Shown in pieces: positions 1 to 7,948 of a stretch of DNA of 23,877 bases (its first letter is position 1; each line of letters opens with the position of its first letter). The DNA lies in assembly GCA_016256075.1 (NCBI GenBank), contig SDVU01000055.1, positions 1-23,877 of the forward strand, in the 5' to 3' direction. This DNA is from Dictyocoela muelleri (Eukaryota > Microsporidia). The notes under the pieces were generated by a model. It saw nothing but the letters and a program-made list of their open reading frames with translations. It was not told the origin of the DNA and searched no databases. Both the position numbers and the translations under genes were made by a program.

Positions 1-145
1 GGAACAACTGTATATTATACTATAATTATATAGTTATGACCGCTTAATGTCATTCCCTCATTATTTATTAAAGAGTGCCGTCAGCGGGATTCGAACCACG
101 ATACTTAAATTTTACATTCAAGAGTTTTAACCACTGAGCTATCTG
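1..145 (+). repeat. Left terminal inverted repeat, contains tRNA-like sequence
   Basis: This is the reverse complement of 3223-3367 with only scattered substitutions and small indels. The match runs from the tip GGAACAACTG inward to the A box of the tRNA-like sequence and stops just past it. About half of the TIR is tRNA-like; the distal half is AT-rich and contains a CGCTTAATG..ATTCCCTCATTATTTA core that is kept in both copies. Confidence 0.92.
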
Positions 146-148
146 GCT
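76..148 (-). other. tRNA-like sequence in left TIR (Pol III A and B boxes)
   Basis: Read on the minus strand, an A box TAGCTCAGTGG (131-141) and a B box GGTTCGAATCC (87-97) both match the eukaryotic tRNA consensus. Their first bases are 44 apart, the spacing of an intronless class I tRNA. A 4-bp T-stem-like pairing and a CTTGAA/TTTAAG anticodon-like stem can be drawn. The acceptor stem pairs only partly (GCC with GGC), the D-stem is poor, and the loop lacks the usual T33. I read it as a tRNA-derived module, not a working tRNA. It points outward, away from the element. Confidence 0.7.
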
Positions 149-164
149 ATCCTTGAAAGTCCTT

Positions 165-376
165 AATATAGAAGTATATCTTGATTTCTAACATTTTTTT
201 TCTTTACAAAAAAACTTCTATAATTGTCATATTCGTCGATAACCTGATTCATGATGTTAAAACACGGCTGAAAATTCACGTGGCTGACTAAATACAAGGT
301 CACCACCTTGTAATGAAAAAAATTAAAAATTTTAAAATTTTAAAATTTTAATAAAAATATGCAAAAAATGAAATCA
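165..376. other. Left inner non-coding part of the IS1595-like element
   Basis: AT-rich sequence between the left TIR and the MULE insertion. It has one short GC-richer patch (~265-315) containing a CAAGGTCACCACCTTG near-palindrome, and ends in AAATTTTAAAATTTTAAAATTTT runs. No coding potential was recognised. Confidence 0.4.
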
Positions 377-526
377 AGTGTAAAATCTTGTCAGTCAGGC
401 AAGATTTTACACTTGATACATGCCCAGGCAAGATTTTACACTAGATACATGCAAGGGCCGAAACTCGCTTGCAGGCGAGTTGTCGGCCAACTCGCCTGGA
501 ATTTTTTGGCCGACAACTCGCCTAGA
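377..526 (+). repeat. Left subterminal array of the MULE
   Basis: Head-to-head copies of AAGTGTAAAATCTTG form a hairpin (376-416). A further copy with the spacer GATACATGC follows, then several copies of GGCGAGTTGTCGGCC in both orientations that can fold on themselves (460-525). The array mirrors 2168-2338. Such subterminal repeats are plausible transposase-binding arrays; that role is inferred. Confidence 0.75.
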
Positions 527-577
527 AAAATTTTATAATTAAAATAAAAAACAATAAATTTATTCGTTATTGTTTCT

Positions 578-2030
578 TTATTCACTATCATCCTCAAAAT
601 GAAAATTATAGTGTTTCATTATAACATTTAAATAATCCGATGTGCTAAAAAACTTATAGTTTTCAACAGATATTCGAATCCTCTCTTCTTTAATATAGTT
701 TTTGTTTCCCTGGAATTGCCGAAATTCGCTCTTTTCAGATTAAATATATTAATTTTATTCCTGCCGGAGAATATCAGTGATAAACTGTGCTATATTGGGG
801 CGGCAACAACAGTCCTTAAATTTAATGTTCTATTTAAAGATTCTGCTTTGTAAGTAATTCTTGGTAGATTTAATAGAATCCTATTATAAACATTCCAAAA
901 TGAAATGCTATAGGATGGGTTTCCGTATTTTTTCGTTGATTCATTATAAATTCCTACATAGTTTTTTTCATAATATGTAATGAAATCAGTTAAACCATAA
1001 ATATTCTAATCCACGATTAATTGTTTTATATATCCATAGCCTATTAAAAGATCTTTAACGGGCATAAATGATAGACATAACAATATTTTAATTGCTTTTT
1101 TTAAATTTATGTCTGTTTTATATCTATTAATTAGTCCTAAACTGCCTATTCTAGCCCAAATAGCTTGTCCTAAATGAAATAGACATCCATGTGATGATAT
1201 ATTAGGAAAGTAATCGGAAGTTGCATTAATTAGAGCCTTATCGAAATCCGTTTTTATTAATTTTGGATTTATACAAAAAAGCTCTTTTGTTTTATTAAAA
1301 ACATTTTTGTAAGATTCTTCGGTTTTATTTGTCATAAGGATGAACAAAAATGGGTATGTCTTGCCGAACAAACAGCCGTGTATTACTAATAGCTGGTGGA
1401 AACCTTGAGGTGCAGATCTAAAGGTTCCATCAATCACAAAAGTATCAATGCTTTGAATAAACTTCATTTTATATTCCGACATAAAGATAATAAATCTGTT
1501 GGTATCTGAATAACCACTTCTAAATCTCATAAATATATTTCCTCTTTTGTCTCTTTTAATAGACTCCGGTATATCCGGATGAATCCCGGGTGTATAATCA
1601 AACAGTTTATTTCTCTCCCTGCAAATGTAATCTCGAAGAGAAGCTACGTGTGGCATAATAGCAACCGTTACATCATTTTGAATAGATGATGATTGATGGG
1701 CTATTATGTCTGAAGCTCTTTCTGTTGTTAATACTGCCCTGTTTCTGATTGATTGAATAGTTCTTAGCTTTTCAATTATTTCAGAAACGTGTTATGTGAG
1801 TGATCAACAGATTTTATAAGATTGTTTTCTGTATTAAAAAAAACAGAACCACGGCATGCTCTGTTCTGACATCTCCACCTTTTGATACCATCACGTGTGC
1901 AATCAAAGGTATAAATAAAACCCCTGTATATAAGTAGCTCCTTATTTCTTTGTGATTTCAATATCTCAAATTCAATCATAAGGAGTAGTTTTTTATTATT
2001 ATTTATATTTAAAAAAGAAAACCATTGCAA
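578..2030 (-). pseudogene. MULE transposase, FLYWCH zinc finger plus DDE domain, broken
   Basis: Mutator-like transposase that would cut and paste the surrounding MULE. The N-terminal FLYWCH finger is at 1776-2030 (RGFIYTF, then RWRC, C and HSHN in the usual C-C-H-H order). The MULE DDE domain is in the open frame 1006-1656, which extends upstream to ~1783. Visible signature pieces are VIDGTF, KTDFDKA and GCLFHLGQ; the C-terminal part (578-990) shows SFWNVY, a Glu in AESLNR, and a tail ending EDDSE just before TAA at 578-580. Total length would be about 480 residues, normal for the group. It is broken by a frameshift near 1783 after HSHN, by a stop just below 1006, and by at least two further frame changes in the C-terminal third. 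The true start could be the second Met (~1980) rather than 2030. Confidence 0.88.
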
Positions 2031-2167
2031 AATTCTTATATTTATTCATGTTTAATGTTGAAAATACTACAAATGCTCCGAAATACAGCCTGAAATTTAT
2101 AACACGGTTAAAACACGAGAATTGAATCACATTCTATTTTTGTAGTAATTATAGTTAATTTTCTTTC

Positions 2168-2338
2168 TAGGCGAGTTGTCGGCCTAAAAATCCCAGACGA
2201 GTTTGCCGACAACTCGCCTGCAGGCGAGTAGTCGGCGATCAATCAAGTGTAAAATCTTGCCTTTCAGGCAAGATTTTACACTTGATACATGCTCAGGCAA
2301 GATTTTACAGTAGATACATGCCAGGCTAGATTTTACCT
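2168..2338 (-). repeat. Right subterminal array of the MULE
   Basis: Contains the same two palindromic modules as 377-526 in opposite order: GGCGAGTTGTCGGC copies (2169-2240), then TAAAATCTTGCC units separated by GATACATGC (2250-2338). The outermost unit, ending at ~2338, is more diverged than the inner ones. Confidence 0.75.
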
Positions 2339-2364
2339 TAAAAATATTTTTTTTAATCTCCTTA

Positions 2365-3262
2365 ATGAATTTAGATGATTATGAAATAGAACTTACAAGG
2401 TATAGTAATCAAGAGCTGATCAAATACATGATAATAAATAATCTCATACATTATACAATTATATACAGTGGTTGTAATTCATCCATGAGTCTTAAAAACT
2501 ATACAGGTATTCGCGATGAAATGTATTGGCGGTGTACAACATCCACATTTCTAACGTATCAAAATAGAAAGAGCATCAGGTGATATAGCTTCTTAGATCA
2601 ACTAACTTACCATTTCTCAAAGTGATAAATGTTTTAATAAGATGGCAATAAAATGTTCCTCAGCATATTAATATACAAAGCTTGAATAAAAATAAGAAAA
2701 CTTATAAAAAAATATAAAACTTGTTTAAGATGAAATAGTAAGTATTGATTTCCGAGAAAACAAGCTAGGGGGGATAATAGAATAGTGAAAGTCGACAAAA
2801 CCTCGTTCAATTTTAAATTAAAATCACATAGAGGTCGAGCATCTACAAATAAAACAGATGCTCTTTGCATTGTTGAGGTGGATGAAAAGATATCACGAGA
2901 ATTTGCATGTTTCATAGCATCAAACCGGCCAATACAATAATTCTAATCATAGAAAAAATGTGCAGGACAACAGTGTTATATAGACATATGAACATAAGAG
3001 TTATTCAATTTTATCAAAACTCAACTATATTCATGATATTGTTTGCCATAAATACGAATTTATAAACAAAATGACTGCTGCTAATACACAGAAGTTGGAA
3101 TCTTTAAACAATGAGGTTAAGTTGGAGATAAAGAGGCGAAAAGGTATCCCTTCATATCTTAGACAGGAATTTTTGAAAGAATTCACGTGGATGTTTAATC
3201 ACTCAATTGATAAATTTGGGCTAGATAGCTCAGTGGTTAAAACTCTTGAATGTAAAATTTAA
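2365..3262 (+). pseudogene. IS1595/ISXO2-like transposase, broken
   Basis: DDE transposase relic of the IS1595/ISXO2 family (eukaryotic Merlin relatives). The N-terminal zinc-ribbon-like part has CNSSMSL and MYWRC (2365-2583). The same frame, with several stops, reaches VKVDKTSFNFK (2785 on; first catalytic Asp) and SHRGR..NKTDALCIVEVDE, a hallmark of the microsporidian branch. A single frame change near 2935-2970 leads to YEHKSYS, VCHKYEF and NTQKLESLNNEVK (3071 on), which carries the catalytic Glu. The second Asp, normally in TDEH, is replaced by Tyr with a stop beside it. The last ~14 codons run into the right TIR and stop inside the tRNA-like sequence. The ATG at 2365 lies 27 bases from the MULE end, so the insertion has separated the gene from its original upstream region. 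Confidence 0.85.
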
Positions 3263-3291
3263 GTATTGTGGTTCGAATCCCACTGACGTCA
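3219..3291 (+). other. tRNA-like sequence in right TIR (Pol III A and B boxes)
   Basis: A box TAGCTCAGTGG at 3226-3236 and B box GGTTCGAATCC at 3270-3280, again 44 bases apart. GTGG (3268-3271) pairs with CCAC (3280-3283) as a shortened T-stem; one G seems lost relative to a normal 5-bp stem. The acceptor stem has only outer pairs. CTTT follows downstream but there is no long T-run, so a Pol III transcript would continue past the element end. It points outward like its partner at 76-148. Confidence 0.7.
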
Positions 3292-3367
3292 CTCTTTAAT
3301 AAATAATGAGGGAATGCTATTAAGCGGTCAAAAACTATAGAAATATAGTATAATATACAGTTGTTCC
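3223..3367 (-). repeat. Right terminal inverted repeat, contains tRNA-like sequence
   Basis: Inverted copy of 1-145 ending CAGTTGTTCC at 3367. The proximal part also encodes the last codons of the IS1595-like transposase frame. Confidence 0.92.
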
Positions 3368-3665
3368 AGTGTGGTATAGCTAATTAAGACTTGGTCTAAT
3401 ATGACAATGAAGCAGAAGGGACTCTCCTAGGTGTGGGGATGTGTGAGGCAACGCATCTCGGCAAAAAGTAGTGATAATAAAATTTCATGAAAAGCCACTA
3501 ATTACCTGTATCCTGCTGTGTCATTTATAAAACGAAAATCGCGTATACAGCTGGGCTTCTGGGAAGCTTAGGAAGTGACGTATTATTGGAACACCAGAAA
3601 CCAAAGGTCATATGACTTTTGTTTGAGACAACTCTCCGGGCTGACAGCTATGGATGTTGTCAGCA
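3368..3665 (-). repeat. Interspersed repeat, copy A
   Basis: GC-richer than its surroundings. Its reverse complement matches 9880-10050 over about 170 bases, including GGATACAGGTAAT, an ATGCGT..GCC block and a CCTAGGA/CACTACTAGGA block. The left limit coincides with the end of the IS1595-like element. The right part has TGACAGC..TGTCAGC able to form a hairpin (3639-3665). No open frame or known RNA was recognised, so its class is unknown. Confidence 0.6.
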
Positions 3666-3954
3666 TGTAATATAATATATATAGTTAATAGATTTAATCA
3701 ACTTCATGATATTATAAAACGAAATTTTTGATTTTTTATTTTTTATCACATTTTTATTTTTGATAAGTTTAGGCAAAATTATACACTTTCTCGAAATGAC
3801 TTACTATTTAAATCTAAATAAAATAAAAAAAACTATTTTTTTATAAATATATGGATTTTTAGACATTATTTTTTGATCGATATTTATTAAAGTTATTTTT
3901 TTATTATCTGAATTTTTATTATCTGAATTTTTTAAAACATTTTTTTTAAAAAAA
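3666..3954. other. AT-rich stretch, nothing recognised
   Basis: Contains a duplicated TTATTATCTGAATTTTT unit near 3900-3930. No gene, RNA or transposon end was recognised. Confidence 0.4.
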
Positions 3955-4237
3955 AGCCTTATACCCTTAATTTTGGAGAAAAGGTGTTGTTTATCCGGAA
4001 ATGGTCTTTTGGAACATTTTGGTCCAAACGATTCTTTTCTTCAAATTTCTGGCGTTATATAAAAAACTCTCCATAAAATATAAAAGCTAAAAAGAATCTA
4101 GAATGAATATTAAAATGCTAATGTCGATGGCTTTTGTGTCTAAAAATAATCAAATTACTCATTTTGAAAAGCTTAAGAAAAATTTTTTAAATAAATTTAA
4201 TGAGAAATTTGAAATTTATTTGAGTCTTCTAGTGTAA
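3955..4237 (+). pseudogene. Fragment of a MULE transposase
   Basis: A short frame at 4103-4237 encodes 44 residues with MLMSMAFVSKNNQITHFEKL, which resembles the MULE segment after the catalytic GCxFHxGQ motif (a helix with an A-F-V-P/S pattern followed by F-E-x-L). Just upstream in another frame (3960-4050) is GNGLLEHFGPN, a plausible decayed GCxFHFGQ. No FLYWCH finger, first Asp region or ends were found. It is a fragment separate from the MULEs at 377 and 10677. The match rests on short motifs. Confidence 0.45.
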
Positions 4238-4272
4238 GTGAACCATAAAAAATAGTCCATTTACACTAGATA
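4224..4272. repeat. Short hairpin element, copy 1
   Basis: GTCTTCTAGTGTAAGTG is followed after a short A-rich loop by the near-complement TTTACACTAGA. It is the same family as the better preserved 14697-14747 hairpin, about 10.4 kb away. It starts inside the last codons of the MULE-like frame, so it probably inserted there. Confidence 0.6.
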
Positions 4273-4641
4273 AGCAAAAAAAAACTTATAAAAAATTATA
4301 ACCTATAATTTTCAATGTTTCGATAAAAATTTCATAGACATTGGCTGTCTATTTGATTTTTTTTATTGTGAAAAATGTTTTTCACTCTTCCTCCTCTATC
4401 CTCTCTTAAAAAAATATATTACTAAATATGGTATTTTTAAAAGATAAAAAATTTAATTGTCTTATATATATTAAAAAAAGTATAAAATATAAGTTGCTAT
4501 TGCCAAGTTTTGTAAACTGATTCTTAAAATATGTATTACGACAATATAAAAAATTATTAGCCTCTACTAATGCTATATTTAGTATATTGTGATATTTTTT
4601 TTAGAAGAGAGAGGGTGTCTAAGAGAAGGATAATCGGATTT
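4273..4641. other. AT-rich stretch, nothing recognised
   Basis: No frame, RNA gene or repeat end was recognised. A CT-rich run (TCTTCCTCCTCTATCCTCTC, 4385-4404) is the only compositional feature. Confidence 0.4.
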
Positions 4642-4979
4642 GGTTCTCCAACGGGTTTGTCACCCCCCCCTTTTTTTTAAGAAATCGTCATCCGTAAAAG
4701 GAAATTAAATAATTCTTATTTGAAATAAGCACCAAATCGCGAGTTCTCTTCAGATATAATTTTAATAAATTTTTTACGACCTTATATGAAAGTTTATAAA
4801 ATTTTCCGCTTTGCGGAAATTTTTATAAACTTCCATATAAGGTCGTAAAAAATTTATTAAAATTATATCTGACGAGAAATCGCGATTTGGTGCTTATTTC
4901 AGATAAGAATTATTTAATTTCCTTTTACGGATGACGATTTTCTAAAAAAAAGGGGGGGTGACTAACCCGTTGGAGAACC
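4642..4979. mobile_element. Palindromic MITE, CCAACGGGTT family, best copy
   Basis: This 338-bp element is almost one perfect inverted repeat: GGTTCTCCAACGGGTT at the left end, AACCCGTTGGAGAACC at the right, and arms of ~160 bp meeting at CCGCTTTGCGG near 4808-4818. A C8T8 run near the left tip is mirrored by an A8G7 run near the right. It has no coding capacity. Related copies lie at 9005-9257, 12808-13131 and 23751-end, with weaker ones at 6245-6535 and 20250-20423. A target duplication was not clear, so the superfamily is unknown. The high arm identity suggests a young insertion or arm homogenisation. Confidence 0.9.
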
Positions 4980-6244
4980 GAAAAGTTGTAATTTTTTGTT
5001 AAACTTTGATTTAATATATTTTATATTTCAATATCATTGGCTAGATAATTGAAGTTTTGTTTTAAAATGGAAAAAAACAATTTGATGTTACTTCTGCCAT
5101 TCACCAGATGTATTAAAATTATCAATAATAATCAAAATATTTAGTTTTCACAATTAGTCGTGTGTTTAAATTCGTTATATAGTTTTTAAAGAGACTTTCT
5201 GTAAGTCGTTATGATCTGTCAGACCGGTAAGAAATATTTATAAAAATCTAAGTAACTATAAATGATTTTTGGGTTCATTGATTTCTTGATCAGTAAAGGT
5301 TTTATCTAATCAACAAACAAGTAGATATCCGACATAATTGTTAGACTCGTATTGTTTTGCTTTATAATTTTATGATCTTTTATGATATACATAGGATTTA
5401 TCTAGACCTTTTTTAAACAGCTTTGTTTCGTGAATATTGAAAATTTATCTCTTAGAATATCTGGTACTTCTTCTTCTAAGCAATAAATATATATATATGA
5501 ATTTGACTCATGTATCACCTAGTGCTTCCTAATGATACCTAACACTGTCAAGCTTTTCTTTTTTTATAAATTTTATTTGCTAAATGAAAAATAACTTTTG
5601 TCTTCCGATCATATTTTTTCCTTGAGAAAATCTTATACAATAACTTTAAAATTACCCGCCGGGTATATTTTCTCTCGGCTTTTTATTGCGTTTTATAATA
5701 CATGTGTCTTATCTTTATAATTCGTAAAAAATTGGTTGCACTGTATTTCTTTTTTATATTTGAAAAGATAAATTTAGATTTACAAAAAATGAATGTTTTT
5801 TATATTGTGTCGACATGAGACGGCCACATTACATATTCCAAAAATATTTCCAGTGAATTTGTCTTAAAGATTGCTCCTCTTGCTATATCTGCTTTTCAAG
5901 TAATTTTTTTGCTCATATAAATTTGCGTAAAAATTTATGTATAATATATTTTTTCAGAAAATTGTCGGTAATTTATATATAGAAAAACGGATTCATAAAA
6001 GTTAGGCGTAAAAAACAACATTTTCGTAAAAAAAGCTATCGAGAAAATTAGATATAAATTATATTAAGAGCGTACTTTCTAATATAACCCGACTATTACC
6101 CCCTGTGTTCTTATTACGGTCATATTATCCACAATAAAATGTATATTTGATTAATTTATATTAAGTTTACGTAAAATCCACCTTTTTAATGTCGTAAAAA
6201 CCACCATCTACTGTACCAGCAAATTTTCACTACGTACCGGCAAA
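4980..6244. other. Long AT-rich stretch without a recognised gene
   Basis: On the minus strand there are short broken coding-like stretches (about 5400-5500 and 5790-5880) but no family was recognised, and in DNA this AT-rich such runs arise by chance. There are no tRNA boxes, clear inverted repeats or long tandem arrays. ATATATATAT occurs at 5489-5498. Confidence 0.4.
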
Positions 6245-6535
6245 TTCTTACACGGAGCGGAAGGGTTGACGAACACTGATATAAATGATGAAAAAAACTG
6301 GATTATACAAATATTTACTCCCACTCTATTTTTAAAAATCGTCATCTTTAAGAGAAAATTACAGGATTTATATTTGTTAAATCGTGAATACGAATTATCT
6401 TCATTTAATAATAAAAAAATATTATTTTTAGAACCGAAGATAATTCGTGATTTCACGCTCATTTCAAATAAAAATCATCTTATTTTCTCTTTCAGATTTC
6501 GTATTTTCAAAAATTAGGATGTACAAGTCCTTCTA
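6245..6535. mobile_element. Old, diverged copy of the CCAACGGGTT MITE
   Basis: The arms 6335-6380 and 6464-6505 are imperfect inverted repeats, and GAATTATCTTC (6390-6400) pairs with GAAGATAATTC (6434-6444). The arm sequence AAAATCGTCATC..TAAGAG.AAATTA follows the order seen in the 4642-4979 element. The tips are too decayed to place exactly. Two short opposing open frames here are by-products of the palindrome. Confidence 0.5.
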
Positions 6536-6620
6536 GCCTGACAAATAATAATATTTTAGTTAATTTTCTAATAATACAATATATAATCACTTAATGCCAT
6601 TTCATTGTAATTTTTTGAAA

Positions 6621-6788
6621 TTTACTGATTTTAAACATTATCTGAAAATCAAACATTAAATCAAACCATAAAATCAAACTTTTAAATCAATTTTTAAAAT
6701 CAATTTTTAAAATCAAACTTTAAAATTAAACTTTAAAATAAAACTTTAAATCAAATTTCAATTAAACTTTAAAATCAAATTTCAAATT
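6621..6788 (+). repeat. Degenerate short tandem repeat upstream of CTU2
   Basis: About ten imperfect copies of a 14-17-base unit resembling ACTTTAAAATCAA, ending some 15 bases before the CTU2-like ATG. The promoter of that gene must lie in or beyond this repeat. Confidence 0.8.
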
Positions 6789-6796
6789 AGCATCTC

Positions 6797-6803
6797 ACCA
6801 CCC
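6797..6803 (+). promoter_or_regulatory. CCC start-associated motif of the CTU2-like gene
   Basis: ACCACCC lies directly before the ATG at 6804. A C-rich (CCC or GGG) motif within a few bases of the start codon is a known feature of microsporidian genes. It decides the start and implies a very short leader. Confidence 0.65.
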
Positions 6804-7502
6804 ATGACTAAATGCAATATATGCAATGAAAACGCAAATGTTAAATTTAGAAACATAAAATATTGCAATTCATGTTTTAAGAACAAAATAAAACAACGAG
6901 TAAAGAAATCGTTGCCAATGAACTTATATAATAAAAAAATAGGAATATTGTTTTCCGGTTCATTAAAGTCAGTCATGTTATTAAGTATTTTAAATGAAAT
7001 AATCAAAAACAAAAATGTTGATATTTTGATTGTTAATGATGAACCTGATAAAATAATAATAAATCACGAATTGATTAATAAAATCGATGATAGAGAAAAT
7101 GAAAACATAGAAAGTAAAGAAAATAACAACATATTAGTTGATAATATTTATCATGTAGATAAGAACTTCAATGATTATGATAAATACGATTTTATTTTTA
7201 ATGAAAATTCAATTGATGACCAAGCAATGGAAGTGATAAAAAATTTTCTTTCTGGTGAAAAAATAAATTTTTTATCTAAAACAACAATATTGCCGTTAGG
7301 CAATTTAAATGATGAAGAAATTGTTTATTATTGGTTTTTAGATGGGAAAAAAGAATATAAATATAATGAAGTTTCAAACTTTTCTAAGAAAATAAAATTT
7401 TTTGTCAATGTTTTGAATCGTAAGAATTATTCAACATGCCAAAATATTTTAAGTGTTACATCAAAAATAAGAGAAAATCAAAATTTTAGAAATAAAGATT
7501 GA
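6804..7502 (+). CDS. CTU2: Cytoplasmic tRNA 2-thiolation protein 2 (CTU2/Ncs2-like)
   Basis: Likely the non-catalytic partner of CTU1/Ncs6 in the cytosolic complex that 2-thiolates wobble uridine 34 of Lys, Glu and Gln tRNAs. The 232-residue product starts with a zinc-binding pair, C4-x2-C7 and C21-x2-C24 (YCNSCF), as in Ncs2. ILFSGSLKS at about residues 49-57 stands where CTU1 has the PP-loop SGGxDS; the degenerate form is normal for CTU2. Near the C-terminus, LPLGNLNDEEIVYYWFL matches the family's RPLR-x3-x-KE(I/V)-x-x-Y segment, and the FVNVLNR..STCQNILSVTSKI end matches F-x3-L-x4-P-ST-x-x-T-x-x-T-x-K. It is about half the length of yeast Ncs2, in line with microsporidian compaction. Both ends of the family are present, so it looks complete. 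Stop TGA; no intron is needed. Confidence 0.82.
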   Translation: MTKCNICNENANVKFRNIKYCNSCFKNKIKQRVKKSLPMNLYNKKIGILFSGSLKSVMLLSILNEIIKNKNVDILIVNDEPDKIIINHELINKIDDRENENIESKENNNILVDNIYHVDKNFNDYDKYDFIFNENSIDDQAMEVIKNFLSGEKINFLSKTTILPLGNLNDEEIVYYWFLDGKKEYKYNEVSNFSKKIKFFVNVLNRKNYSTCQNILSVTSKIRENQNFRNKD

Positions 7503-7818
7503 TAAAAAATAAAATAATCGTTATCTTTATTTTTTTAGATATATAACCCGGACATTATTTATAATTTACAATCTGATGAGTTGTCAAAATACTAAATTTT
7601 ATGATCTTAGATTTTCGATATTCAAGTTAAATCTCACTACTAAGATGTTCAACTTTTACACAATTTTCGTTTTATCAATGACAGTGTAGGATATTAATTA
7701 TGGTTTATTAATTTAACTATTTTTTTCAAAGATACATCGTTTCACCATCTTTAAACCCATAAGAGTCATTTCTGATTCACTATAAAAGATTTGACTTTTT
7801 TATTAGCTAAATCACACT
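7503..7818. other. AT-rich spacer downstream of CTU2
   Basis: No gene or repeat was recognised. T-rich runs just after the stop could serve 3' end formation but carry no clear signal. Confidence 0.4.
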
Positions 7819-7948
7819 GAAACAACAGTATATTACTAGTACAGTTATTGGCCGCATAACGTCATTCTCCGATAATTTAAAAGGCGACGTCAGAAGTATT
7901 CACAATGATACATAATTTTTATATTAAGATATTAAAACTGAGCTATAG
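7819..7948 (+). repeat. Decayed solo TIR of the tRNA-bearing IS1595-like family
   Basis: Aligns along its length with positions 1-145: GAAACAAC at the tip, then GTATATTAC, a CCGCATAACGTCATTC block, CGACGTCAG, and a minus-strand A box remnant (AAACTGAGCTATAG). The B box is largely lost. No partner TIR or transposase lies nearby, so it is a lone, old end. Confidence 0.65.

Larger units (their letters stand above)
377..2338 (-). mobile_element. MULE (Mutator-like element) inserted in the IS1595-like element
   Basis: A minus-strand MULE transposase relic (578-2030) is flanked by two complex arrays, 377-526 and 2168-2338, built of the same two modules in mirror order. The outer module is a palindromic unit around TAAAATCTTGCC; the inner one is built on GGCGAGTTGTCGGCC. 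Neither module occurs in the flanking IS1595-like sequence. The insertion lies just upstream of the IS1595-like ATG at 2365. A target duplication was not resolved: AAAAATAT occurs on both sides (~353 and ~2339) but not symmetrically, so the exact ends are uncertain by tens of bases. Confidence 0.7.
1..3367 (+). mobile_element. IS1595/ISXO2-like DNA transposon with tRNA-bearing TIRs, split by a MULE
   Basis: The outer limits are set by ~145-bp inverted repeats that begin GGAACAACTGTATATTATAC at position 1 and end with the complement at 3367. Between the right-hand end of the inserted MULE (~2338) and the right TIR is a broken plus-strand transposase of the IS1595/ISXO2 (Merlin-related) DDE family. 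Without the ~1.96-kb insertion the element would be about 1.4 kb, a normal size for this group. The left target duplication cannot be checked because the window starts at the first base of the element. The right TIR abuts an interspersed repeat (from 3368), so the element may have landed in that repeat. A decayed relative of the TIR lies at 7819-7948. Confidence 0.8.

Noticed and set aside
76-148. A functional tRNA gene in the left TIR
   Set aside because: A and B boxes are perfect, but acceptor and D stems pair poorly, the T-stem is one base short, and the anticodon loop lacks T33. Kept as tRNA-like.
2634-2915. 93-codon minus-strand frame
   Set aside because: It is antisense to the IS1595-like transposase relic and has no motif of its own.
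5220-5880. Decayed minus-strand gene
   Set aside because: Short open patches exist but no motif was recognised and such patches are expected in DNA this AT-rich.
6208-6517. Two opposing short frames as genes
   Set aside because: They overlap head to head within an old palindromic MITE, which creates matching open frames on both strands.
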